Below are positions 1-9,799 of a stretch of 64,000 bases of DNA, one piece after another. The notes beneath the pieces were generated by a model, which had not been told where the DNA came from, searched no databases, and saw only the letters and a program-made list of their open reading frames with translations. Within the stretch, counting starts at the first letter, position 1; each line of letters begins with the position of its first letter. The position numbers and the translations under genes were made by a program. This stretch comes from Calliphora vicina (Eukaryota; Arthropoda; Insecta; Diptera; Calliphoridae), in the NCBI RefSeq assembly GCF_958450345.1, contig NC_088781.1, positions 72,117,240-72,181,239 on the forward strand, read 5' to 3'.

Positions 1-629
1 CTAAGAACAATAGGTAATAAGTTATATGGATAAAAAAAAACACCTGTTTGACCTCCTATAACTCAGAGAGTTCTTGACCGATCTTGTTGAAAAATGGTGT
101 CCGAATTACTATCCAATAGAACTAACATTGGTGCAAATTTCATCGCGATCGGAAGACATCGATTTCAAAAGTTGGTTCACTTGACGTGAAATGCCCCATA
201 TATAGATTACAACTATTAAATTGAACTTAAGAAATTAGTTATTTAACTCACCAGAAGGATATGTCTTTTAGAATGACTTTTTGGGGTCAATAATCTTCCG
301 CATACGACACAAAAAGCTAGTTAAGTAGCTTATCAAGTAACCAGTTTGGTAGCTAGTAAGGTAACTGACTCTATGTAACCGGTATGTGAATCCAATATGT
401 TGACTACTTTGGATCAACTATAAGACAGTCTCAATGTAATCAAAAGGAGACAATTGACCCCCTGCCTAGGACATGCCCGTGTTAAAATGGCTAGTCACCT
501 GGCTATTGAAGTGACTAGCTCCCATCCTGGGATAGAATGCGCATCATGTATAAAGAAAATTTCTTATGGCATTACGACCCGCACTCATATAATTTCTCTC
601 ACGAATTTTGCAAAGACAATTTGTTGTTG
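1..629. other. AT-rich DNA without a recognisable gene
   Basis: The only reading frame above 60 codons (454-657) shows no domain or low-complexity pattern that I recognise, and the stretch has no clear repeat structure. Its right edge is the target duplication of the hAT-like element starting at 638. Confidence 0.5.
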
Positions 630-637
630 GTTTGTGT

Positions 638-2068
638 CAGTGATGTTAACTTTTTAATTTTGATTACCGTACATCCCTAAAAAAAATTACCGTTTTTTAA
701 GTAAAATTACCGTATCCAAAGTTTTGTACAAAAATAATAATATTTTCTTATTGAAACAGGTTTATTTTTATAATTCAATATATCGATGGCCTTTATTCAA
801 AACTCTCTATCTTAAAAAAAAAAACTTTTCAAGAAAGCTAAAAAACTGTTTTTTTCGCGTATTACTTGAGTTATTAAAATTCGGTATGCAACAATTATTA
901 TTTTTAAACAACTACTGAATCCCATATATAATTGGTTTTTAAAATTTTGCATTATTGAGGATTTTGAATTTTAATAGAATTAAATTATTTTGATTTCATT
1001 TATGCCATCTGTCAGTTTTTAACGTGATTTATTTAAGATAACGGCTAATAATACAACATAAGATAAAAAACACTTTAAAAGTAGACATTTTTTTAAGCAA
1101 ACTCCAACTTTAACCATTAATTTTTATGCCATGGAAATTATATTTTTCAAAAACAAAAAGGTAAAATATTTTCATGGTAATTAATTTTTTTAAATGATTG
1201 AAAAATGTAAAATTCATGTTCAGCATTCAAAAATTAGTAAGAAAACATAAATTGCAAGAAGAAATTATTCCAAAAAAAATATTTGAAAATTAATTATTTG
1301 AAAATATAGAGGCTTTTCGGAAAAAATTAATTGTATAACATAGTGAAATAAAACAGCAAAAAACAATATGTTTGTAAGAAATTCACACCATAGCTATGCA
1401 TAGATGAGGGCTGTTTTACTGAACATTTTACCATCAAAAAGTAATTTTCGTGAATATCAAAGATAGAGGCGGTAGTTGGTTACCGTCATCCTCAAAATTT
1501 TATGTTTACTAGGATCGCCTGGTGGTCGACGCTCGACCACTTTTAAAACGCTTATTACCACTTTTATTGAAAAAATTGTTAACGAATTTTTTATTGTTTT
1601 GTTTTTCAAAATAATTTAAAAAAATTGAATGAAAAACATTATTGCTTTTGGTACGTAAACTTTTTTAACGACCGCGAAAAAATAATAAACTGGTTTTTCA
1701 TATTTTGTTAATTCTCTATTCGACTATGCTATGTGAATTTGCATATTTGCAAAAAAATGTCAAAAGTTATATCCCTATTGTGCATATCTAGAGTAAATAA
1801 CCTTTAAAACCATGCATGTTTCATCAATATTGGTGGACAATACTTAAAAGTGTACCACAAAAAAACATGTGGCCTATTAAGATATAAGATTTTAATGAGA
1901 AATATGTATATCATATGTAGACACATTATGGAAATATAACTTTTGGATATAATTCTTAAAAATTTAAACTTTTTAAAATTACCGTACAAATGTAGAAATT
2001 ACCTGCCTACCGTACGGAGGACTTAATTAACGTACAATACGGTAATTACCGTACGGTTAACATCACTG
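638..2068. mobile_element. Non-autonomous hAT-like element with 8-bp TSD
   Basis: The terminal inverted repeats are CAGTGATGTTAAC at 638-650 and its exact reverse complement at 2056-2068. Both ends are flanked by the same 8-mer GTTTGTGT (630-637 and 2069-2076). An 8-bp duplication with CAGNG-type termini is the signature of the hAT superfamily. No transposase is encoded, so the copy would need one in trans. Just inside each end lie clusters of ATTACCGTA-like 9-mers (about 661-720 on the left, 1978-2056 on the right), as expected for subterminal transposase-binding sites. The superfamily call rests on the ends and the duplication only. Confidence 0.85.
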
Positions 2069-2150
2069 GTTTGTGTTCTCACTTAGAGAACTGAAGAGAG
2101 CAAAAATCCACATGCATTAATACATACACATGTTTACTGTTTTTACCATC

Positions 2151-2975
2151 CAGCGTTGCCGCTTTGGTCCAATTGGACCAAAATTGGTAGTTTCAAGTTA
2201 ACAAATTGACTTTTGGTAGATTGGTTGGTTTGTTCCGATATTTGTCGTATTTTGATATGCTACGATATTTCTGAATACATCAGTATTTTTAAGAACAAAA
2301 TAATTAAAATAATAACGAAAAACTACTTATATTAAGCCAAAATAATAAAACTACATATTTGCAAAATATGAAGATATCATTTTCTTAAATATTTAGTTTA
2401 GTCAGGTAAATGTGTATTTATTTAGTAGTGTTGAGTTCAAAAAATGACAAATAATATGAGTTAAACTCTGCTTCAATATTTCAGTTTCATCTGACACTTT
2501 AAATATCCAATTATGGAAATTAGGACGCGTAATTTATTTCTATATGAAACTTATTTGTGTTGAATTTTTTCGGGATACCAACACTTTTAGGAGTTTTATG
2601 GGAGTTATTTGTAAAAATGTTATTTAATATCTATATAAATCAAGCATTTATGACGGATAATGTCTTATTTCTGGAGAACATTTATATGGGGGCTATGTGA
2701 AATACATGGACAACCAGCTAGACAGACGCATGGAAGGACATCGTTAAATCGACTCAAAAATAAAATCTCGAAAACTGAACGATTTTAACGTATTTATGAT
2801 TGTAGTGTTATTAAATAACTTTCTTAATCTGGGTAATTTTATAGCAGCAATAATATAATTTTTAGTTAACTATTAATTTTGAAACGAATCAATATAGCAT
2901 TTCTCAAATATTTTAAATTTGGTAGTTTTTAATTAGAAATTTGGTAGGAAAAATATTTTATGAGTGGCAACGCTG
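2151..2975. mobile_element. Second non-autonomous hAT-like element with 8-bp TSD
   Basis: The left end starts CAGCGTTGCC at 2151 and the right end closes with GGCAACGCTG at 2975. The 8-mer TTACCATC flanks both sides (2143-2150 and 2976-2983). The interior is non-coding AT-rich DNA. The ends differ from those of the element at 638, so this is another family. Its right 199 bp are included in the tandem duplication that follows, so the right terminus occurs a second time near 3372-3382. Confidence 0.82.
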
Positions 2976-3590
2976 TTACCATCCAAAGTGAGTATGTGTG
3001 TGTGTGTGTTTTTTTTTGTTATATAAAAACAGGTTTTTGATATTTGTTACTTGAATGTGCTTTGTTTTCAAACAATTTATGTGCAAACAACCAACTGAAG
3101 GACTAATGCGACCAATTGTGTAATTGTAGGGCAAGAATATATGTTTTATTTTTGTAAAAATTAAACTATATCGATTCGCACCGAACGATTTTAACATATT
3201 TATGATTGTAGTGTTATTAAATAACTTTCTTAATCTGGGTAATTTTATAGCAGCAATAATATAATTTTTAGTTAACTATTAATTTTGAAACGAATCAATA
3301 TAGCATTTCTCAAATATTTTAAATTTGGTAGTTTTTAATTAGAAATTTGGTAGGAAAAATATTTTATGAGTGGCAACGCTGTTACCATCCAAAGTGAGTA
3401 TGTGTGTGTGTGTGTTTTTTTTTTGTTATATAAAAACAGGTTTTTGATATTTGTTACTTGAATGTGCTTTGTTTTCAAACAATTTATGTGCAAACAACCA
3501 ACTGAAGGACTAATGCGACCAATTGTGTAATTGTAGGGCAAGAATATATGTTTTATTTTTGTAAAAATTAAACTATATCGATTCGCACCG
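2777..3590. repeat. 406-bp tandem segmental duplication
   Basis: The units 2777-3183 and 3183-3590 are nearly identical. Visible differences are one substitution near the start and one extra T in a poly-T run. The unit covers the right end of the hAT-like element at 2151 plus about 200 bp of flank, including a short (GT)n-T run (about 2996-3017 and 3402-3424). The duplication therefore happened after the hAT insertion and is young. Confidence 0.9.
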
Positions 3591-3792
3591 AATTATAGTT
3601 CCATTTTTTAGGTAAGTAAAATAAAAAATGTTCGTTTGGGAATTTACATTGAAACGAGAATAAAAAACTAAAATTGTTTTTTGTTTTCAATATAAATTAT
3701 TATTTTCAAAAACAGGCAGTGAAATTATTGTGCAATTATTTCACGGTTTTTAATGTTTCACCGCTACTAATTTCATATTTTCGCACACATTT

Positions 3793-4620
3793 TTACAAAA
3801 CTTCCCATATGTGCTCTATTCTGGTGACTGTGGTAGTGAATATAGTTGTCTTGGGGCATACATAAAGAAGCCTGTCTCGAACAACGTGCGCAGTATGCTT
3901 AGGGTCGTTATCTTGCTGGAAAATCCATTGATTTTCCAGGCCCAATCTATCAACAGATGCCTTCAGACTTTGTGCCAATATGTTTTTATATTGATAGCGG
4001 TCCATGTAACCCTCGACAAAAATCAAACGACCAACTCCAGATGACGCCATGACACCCCAAACCATAACGTTGGCTCTACCATGTTTGACTGTAGGTATAA
4101 TATTCTTTGGATCAAGTGCAGTGTTTAGTTTTCTCAAAACTTTAGATCGGCCATCACTTCCAATAATATTATACTTACTTTCGTCGGTAAATATAACATG
4201 ATTCCAAAAATTCATACCCTTGTCCGTATGAGCTTTAGCAAACTCAAGCCGAAGTTTACAATTCTTCGCTGAAATGAGTGTTTTTTTCGTGCTGTTCTGC
4301 TATTAAATTCATTATGTAAAATATTTATAATTGTTCGTGGAGTAACAATTTTATTGGAAAATTTTTCGATGTGTTCCGCCAATTTTGAGGCGTTTATGTT
4401 CGTATCCTGGTTCACTACTTTCAAAATACTGATAATATCACGTCTCGAAAGCTTCTTAGTTCTGCAAGATCTTGGCTTATTTTCGGTTCTAATGGTGTTA
4501 TTATAATTTTTTATGATCGTGTGTACAGTAGCCGACTTAATTTTGTTGTCTTAGCAATTTATCCATAAGATTTATTTTCCTTTCGGAGATTTACTACCAT
4601 ATTCCGAAATGGAATATGAA
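3793..4620 (-). pseudogene. Tc1/mariner-type transposase, decayed
   Basis: On the reverse strand the frame 4212-3793 carries the Tc1 catalytic core: FTDESK (first Asp), QQDNDPKHTA (second Asp) and IEHIW (final Glu). The residues between the second Asp and the Glu are abnormal and the usual proline-rich spacer is lost. Upstream, 4424-4212 matches the second helix-turn-helix of Tc1 DNA-binding domains (TPRTIINILH). The two parts lie in different frames, and the first helix-turn-helix is only a trace between 4440 and 4620. The C-terminus stops at the Glu region near 3793, so the gene is truncated as well as frameshifted. Such an enzyme would cut and paste DNA at TA sites; this copy cannot be active. 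Confidence 0.85.
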
Positions 4621-4790
4621 TCTTGTTTCAAGTTGCAATTTTCAAGGATAAAAATTCAAAAAAAATTCTTTAAATATCATTTTGTCCACTAAAATAATTG
4701 TAATGCTTGTAAATTTAAATAAATCAACAAAATTAAATGTTATTTTTTTTCTATGTTTTTAATATTATATTTGATGTTAGAAGATACTAC

Positions 4791-4993
4791 GTTGTATGTA
4801 GACTTTTTTCCTGCTATTATTATGTTTTTCCCGAATAATTTCTATGTTACATTTTTTTCATATTCTTTTTTACTTCAAACAGTCTTAATTATAAATACCT
4901 TAAACATAGCTATAACATCTTTTTCAATTTTCGCCACTAATTCTCTAAAACTTCAAAATCGTAGGGTGTATTTAGACTTTTTTCCTTGACTGT
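4791..4993. repeat. Probable Tc1 terminal repeat with internal direct repeat
   Basis: The string TAGACTTTTTTCCT occurs at about 4799-4812 and, as TTTAGACTTTTTTCCTTGAC, at about 4970-4990, just before GACTGTA. Read outward-in, the outer end starts TACAGTCAAGGAAAA, the style of Tc1-like termini, and the two spaced copies fit the IR/DR arrangement. The matching left terminus is not visible beyond 3793, so the element is left-truncated. Confidence 0.55.
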
Positions 4994-5586
4994 ATATTTT
5001 TCAGTTATTTGAATGGGTTATAAAAAAAACAATATCTTAATGAAATATGAAAAACAAGTCATACTCATTTTCCTTTCAAAAAAAATAATATGAATCTATT
5101 TTATAAAATATTTCAGTTTCAAAGCTGCAGTGAAATATTACACAGAAAAATGTTTCTACATAAATAGTATGATTTGATTTCATTGATTTTCAATTCATAA
5201 CATTTATAAATTATTTCATAAATAGTATGATTTTGTTCATATTTATTGTTTTTGTATAATAAGGAGGCATACAAAAATATTCAATTTTCATTTATATTTT
5301 TATGTTGTTTCAAAATGTTTTAAGTTTTCCAGGGAAAATTTTCTATATTTTATGATTTTCAGCTTCAGAATTACACTGCATTTTTTGAAGCAGATGAAAT
5401 GCTTTAATGTTAATGCATGTTTAATGATATTTTTACGTTTCAGATTTTGTTGATTAATCTTGAATGATTGGTCAATATAGGGCTATTGTACAAAAATATT
5501 TGAACTAAATCATTACCTAATGCAATTTATTATAAAATATCAACAAATTTATGTAAAAAATTCGGTCATGTACAATTTTATAATAT
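4994..5586. other. AT-rich spacer
   Basis: No coding signal. TGAAAT/ATTTCA-type hexamers recur, and CACAGAAAAA occurs at 5141. That resembles the termini of the DNA elements at 41.7-41.9 kb, but no partner end was found. Confidence 0.4.
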
Positions 5587-6208
5587 TGTTACGAAATTGT
5601 ACTTGAATTCAAATATAAAGATTTTAAATGCTGATTTAAAAGTAGCATAATGCTTTCAAATAACAGTGCTGTAATAGCAAACTGTAACATATCTGTGGGC
5701 ATTATTAAATAAAAGCTTTCAGTTGACCATTGATCGTAAGTTGGCAATGCTGTTTGCTGTGACCGTATATTCGAATTCGAATATTCAGTTAAAGAACATT
5801 GTAGAAAGTACACCACAGATGGCGTATGTATTAGTATGATCTAGAATATTCGAACTTTGACAGTTAAAGAACAATCTAGAGTGCAGATGGCAGTGTTATA
5901 AATAGTGGCAGAGGTTGCAGTCGTTAGTCAGTTTATCAGAGACGCTATTCGAATAAACATCAACTGAGTGCCTTAAAGTGTGCTGTATTTTTCAAGTGAA
6001 TTCGTTTACATTATAAAGTGTCTGTATTTCTGAGAATTTATAAACGTATATAAAAAACATTGAGTGGCTATTTAATTCTGTTGTTGTTGTACATTTGAAT
6101 AAATAAAGAGTTGTTACCATTGTTACTAAACGATTTTAGTTTCAATCAAAAGTATCCGGTTTATTTAAAGGAAATAAACCAGCGTTTTGAAAAGGTTAAA
6201 ACGTAACA
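5587..6208 (+). mobile_element. 5' LTR of a Gypsy-type retrotransposon
   Basis: The block starts TGTTACGAAATT and ends AACGTAACA, so TGTTACG and CGTAACA form the terminal inverted repeat. It is preceded by ATAT. It holds a TATA box and initiator (5897-5933) and overlapping AATAAA polyadenylation signals near 6099-6108. A primer-binding site follows two bases after the end. A reverse-strand copy of the same LTR lies at 32818-33404. Confidence 0.9.
5897..5934 (+). promoter_or_regulatory. LTR core promoter (TATA + initiator)
   Basis: TATAAATA at 5897-5904 is followed 33 bp from its first base by the A of TCAGTT (5928-5933), matching the arthropod initiator TCAGT. This is where LTR-driven transcription would be expected to start. 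The same pair is kept in the reverse-strand solo LTR. Confidence 0.65.
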
Positions 6209-6210
6209 AT

Positions 6211-6226
6211 TGGTGTCAGAAGTGGG
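6211..6226 (+). other. Primer-binding site, tRNA-Leu type
   Basis: TGGTGTCAGAAGTGGG directly follows the LTR after two bases. It is complementary to the CCA-bearing 3' end of a fly-type tRNA-Leu (…CCCACTTCTGACA-CCA), as I remember it. This fixes the LTR as a 5' LTR and shows how reverse transcription was primed. Confidence 0.75.
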
Positions 6227-6370
6227 ATTGCAAAATAATAAGCATGAAGTTTGAGGAACTAAAAGTTGAATAACTCAAGAAAAAATTGAGTAGTTGCAGC
6301 TACCAACAGCAGGTAACAAGGCAGAATTGCAGAAGACATCGGTGCTTACGAATTCGAGTATAAGGAAGAA

Positions 6371-6856
6371 ATGGAAGTTTCTACACGTTCAGCAACAAGC
6401 AGCATGGATTTAAGCACAATCTTTGCGGCTATGATGGAAAAGATGGAAAGAATGCAAATGAAACTTCAAGAAACTTCTAAAGTAAACAACGAGAAACTTC
6501 TTGCTGAAGTTAAAGAAGAAAATAAAATAATGGAAATGAAATTTGAAGAAACTTTTAGAGCGACAGAAGAGAAGCTTCAGCAAATATCGGTAGTTATAAA
6601 CAGCAGAGTGGATGGCGTTGAGAAAAAGGTGTCCGACTTAGAAAGCTGTTTAGAAATACAAGCCATAGACGTCAATAAAAAACTCTCCGACTTAGAGATT
6701 GGTGTCGACCATAAACTGCTCTATCTGGAAATGAAAATTAATAATCTTCAATGCCAAGACGGACCGGTGCGAGTTATTTCAGAAACATCGAGAAGAATAA
6801 AGGCTCCTAGTTTTGATGGCACCACACCATTTAAATATAAAATGAAGGCAAAATAG
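6371..6856 (+). pseudogene. Truncated gag of the Gypsy-type element
   Basis: The 161-codon frame starts 145 bp after the primer-binding site. Its first 125 residues are highly charged with long Glu/Lys/Met-rich stretches and heptad spacing, a predicted coiled coil. The end reads APSFDGTTPF, the entry motif of the capsid region in many insect Ty3/Gypsy Gag proteins. Immediately afterwards the frame closes and no capsid, zinc knuckle, pol or 3' LTR follows. Only the 5' LTR and the Gag N-terminus remain, so the copy is cut short by deletion or assembly rearrangement. Confidence 0.75.
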
Positions 6857-7389
6857 AACAATTGGACAGGCTTGAAAATTATTTTTACTAATAAGTTTGT
6901 GGGCTGCGTATAGGTATCTTAAAAAAAAAATTATAAAAAAATGCAACTGAAAACAAGAGAGCATTGTTGGCAAAAATTTTATTTTATAATACTACCTGTT
7001 TCAATCAATCCATTATTTTGTAACCATTTCCAAAGGGTTTTTATGGTACATGTAAAAATTGCCAATGCAAATTTCATGGAAAGTGTTTTTCAATATATGT
7101 ATGCGTGGAAAACCCCAAACATGATTGAATGGTATTGATTTATTGCCTTTTTCAAACAAAACTCGTATATGCGCATTTCCAGCGAAAAGTCCACCCAGAC
7201 CGAAAAATTAAAAGTTAACCAACAGTACTTCCTTTTTTTAATTATTTAAGATAAATATTCAAAATTAACTAAATAAAAGAGTGCAAAGCTTTCCTGAGTT
7301 GCGATGGCGAGACACCGGTTTTCGTTTTGGTCAGTTGTGTTTTATTTCTAAGGGCATATTCTCTTTACAATTTATATTTCTAGAAGTAA
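6857..7389. other. Non-coding AT-rich stretch
   Basis: No domain-bearing frame. The join at about 6850 is where the retrotransposon is broken off. Nothing else recognisable. Confidence 0.4.
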
Positions 7390-8280
7390 AGTTGAATTCA
7401 CCCATGAGTTTCACAAACATTTTTTGTTCGGAACAATTTTTTTTTATATGTAGTTTGACATTCTATTTTTGAGAGAGACTTCAAACTACATATAAAAAAA
7501 ACAAGTAAGAGAGCTATATTCGGCTGTGCCGAATCTTATATACCCTTCACCAAATTATACTTAAAAATATTTTTTTTGTAAATATTTTTATTTAAACAAA
7601 ATCAAATTTTTTTTTCTAATGTTTTAAAATTTAAAAAAAAAAAAAAAATTTCCAAATGGTTTTTTAATTTTTTTTAAAAAATTTTTTTTTTAAATTTCTT
7701 TAATTAATTTGTTTGGAAAAAGAATTTATGACAAAAAAAATTTTTGATGAAAAAAAATTCGGGTTAAAAATTTTTTCCGATTTTGTCCCAGTATGTCCAA
7801 CTTACTATGGTCTTATATACGTCGTTGCAAAGGTCTTTGAAATATCTATCATTAGATATCCATATTGTCTATATTAATGACTTAGTAGTAATCCAGATAT
7901 AGGTCAAAAATAGGTCAAAAATCGAGGTTGTCCTAGTTTTTTTCTTATATCTTAGCCATTTGTGGACCGATTTTCTCGATTTTAAATAGCGACCGAGCCG
8001 GAAGAATTTCGGAGATATTGATGTATGAATCGTGTATGTAAGTTATTTGGGGGCTTCGGAAAGTTGATTTCAACACACAGACGGACAGACGAACATGGCT
8101 ATATCGATTCCGCTATCTATAACGATCCAGAATATATATACTTTATGGGGTCGCAAATGAAAAATGTGGAAATTACAAACGGAATGACAAACTTATATAT
8201 ACCCTTGCCACTCATGGTGAAGGGTATAAAAATTGTTCCGAACAAAAAATGTTTCAGAAACTCATGGGTGAATTCAGCTT
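7390..8280. mobile_element. Inverted-repeat element of about 890 bp (MITE-like)
   Basis: The outer arms 7390-7442 and 8231-8280 are inverted copies of about 50 bp (TTGAATTCACCCATGAGTTT on the left). A second inverted pair, TATACCCTTCACCA, lies inside at about 7541 and 8214-8227. At the left inner edge an 18-bp hairpin (7441-7458 with 7481-7498) is separated by 22 nt. The interior contains a tract (AGACGGACAGACGAACATGG, about 8080) that I recognise as part of a repeat widespread in higher flies, but I cannot assign a transposon class. No protein is encoded. Confidence 0.7.
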
Positions 8281-8408
8281 AATTGTTCTAAAGCACTCTT
8301 GCCGAAAAACCTTTGATATAACAACAGCAACCGTAATATAAATCCAAATAAGCAAACAAATAAAAATTAACGGTAAAATTTTGATTTGCTTTTAATGATA
8401 CTTTAAGA

Positions 8409-9520
8409 TAATGTCACGCCAGACAAACAAAGGTATATTCTCTTTATTTCTACGCTGACGATCGCAAGTGCGTGAATTTTTGTATTTAAACAAAGGTTTA
8501 TAAAATAAACTAATTACAGAAAAAAATAGGTTATTAAACAAATAGTTAATTTTATATTAATTTTCAAAAGTGTGTAACGTCACGCCAGATTATATGTAAA
8601 AAACCGTAAAATGTAAGAACAATTTTGTTTGAAAAAGAATAGTGAAGGCAGTCCGCAAGGCAATCAGTAATACAGATGCAAACAAAACTTGGGAATTTAA
8701 GGACGAAGCTTAGCCCCCATACAAACGTCCTCCGAAATATGACTTTATCGGTAATAAATATTTAATTTATATAGGTATCTTAACAAATTTCGTTCCAAAT
8801 AAGTTTTATACATAGTGAAGTCATGTCACATAATTCCATGATGATAGGTCCATAATTAGTCATAGCTCCCATATAAAGCCCATATTCAAAAATCACTTTA
8901 ACGAACATAAATCTCTTAAAAAAAATAGTTAACCACATAGAATTCAACATAAATAAGTTTAATGTAAACATAAATCACTCGACCTAATTTCGTGACGATC
9001 AGTCTATATTTGGTCATAGCTCCCATATAAGGCTCACTTCCCGAGCATCTATATATTAAAAATGTTGAAATCTAAATATAATTTAACTAAAATAAAACAT
9101 AAAACTTATATATATTATAATAAATATATTTTTATAATTTTCTTATATTTATATATTTTTCTTATTTATTAACCAAAAAATATATCAAATGAAAATTTAA
9201 GTAACGTAACGCCATGTAACGTCACGCCAGATACTAAAGCTAATAAATATAAAAAACGAGGGTTTTAAATTTTATGATTTGGAAAATAAATTTATATCAT
9301 TCCAAATCCTACTACAAAAGGTTTAATACAAAAAGTCTTGCCCAATTCGAAGAGTTATGCAATTTTGTAATGTAACACAAACCGCACTTCTGTTTTTGGT
9401 AACGTAACGCCATCGCATATTTTTACTAATATCTTCAAATCCTTAGGGTCAATTGTGTTAATATTTTTACTGAATCATTTATTTTAAATTTTGTCGTACA
9501 AATATAACGTCACGCCATAA
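8409..9520. repeat. Dispersed AACGTcACGCCA motif cluster
   Basis: Six near-identical short motifs of the form (TA)ACGT[CA]ACGCCA occur near 8410, 8577, 9203, 9219, 9400 and 9506 within a very AT-rich background. The pair at 9203 and 9219 is adjacent. The GC-rich core stands out and suggests a protein-binding site, perhaps subterminal sites of an unrecognised DNA transposon. No gene is present across 8281-9799. Confidence 0.55.
8800..9060. repeat. Two diverged copies of a ~154-bp repeat
   Basis: GTCATAGCTCCCATATAA occurs at 8859 and again at 9013, 154 bp later, with weaker similarity extending about 40 bp upstream of each. This looks like a short decayed tandem array. Confidence 0.6.
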
Positions 9521-9799
9521 TGGAATTGCCCATATGTAAATTTTTGGTGTTTTTTAAAAATCTTTAAATGACTATCGATAATTAATTCCCATATTTTATT
9601 CAAGTCCTATTCAAAAGTAAAAATCTACAAACATATCCTAAAAAATCGCCACAAAGAAGTACGAAATGAATTTACTATTAAACATTTATAAAAACATATC
9701 TTTCGATTTTCTTATTTTTCCGTCATTATTTTTGTATTAAATATATCAATTTCTGCCTTCATCAATACTCCACATGTTCAACAAAATCGGTATATTGTA

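Noticed and set aside
4753..4989. Hydrophobic 78-codon frame
   Set aside because: It lies in the Tc1 terminal repeat region; hydrophobicity comes from T-rich DNA.
5141..5586. Terminus of a third CACAGAAA element
   Set aside because: Short match only; no partner end and no coding remnant nearby.
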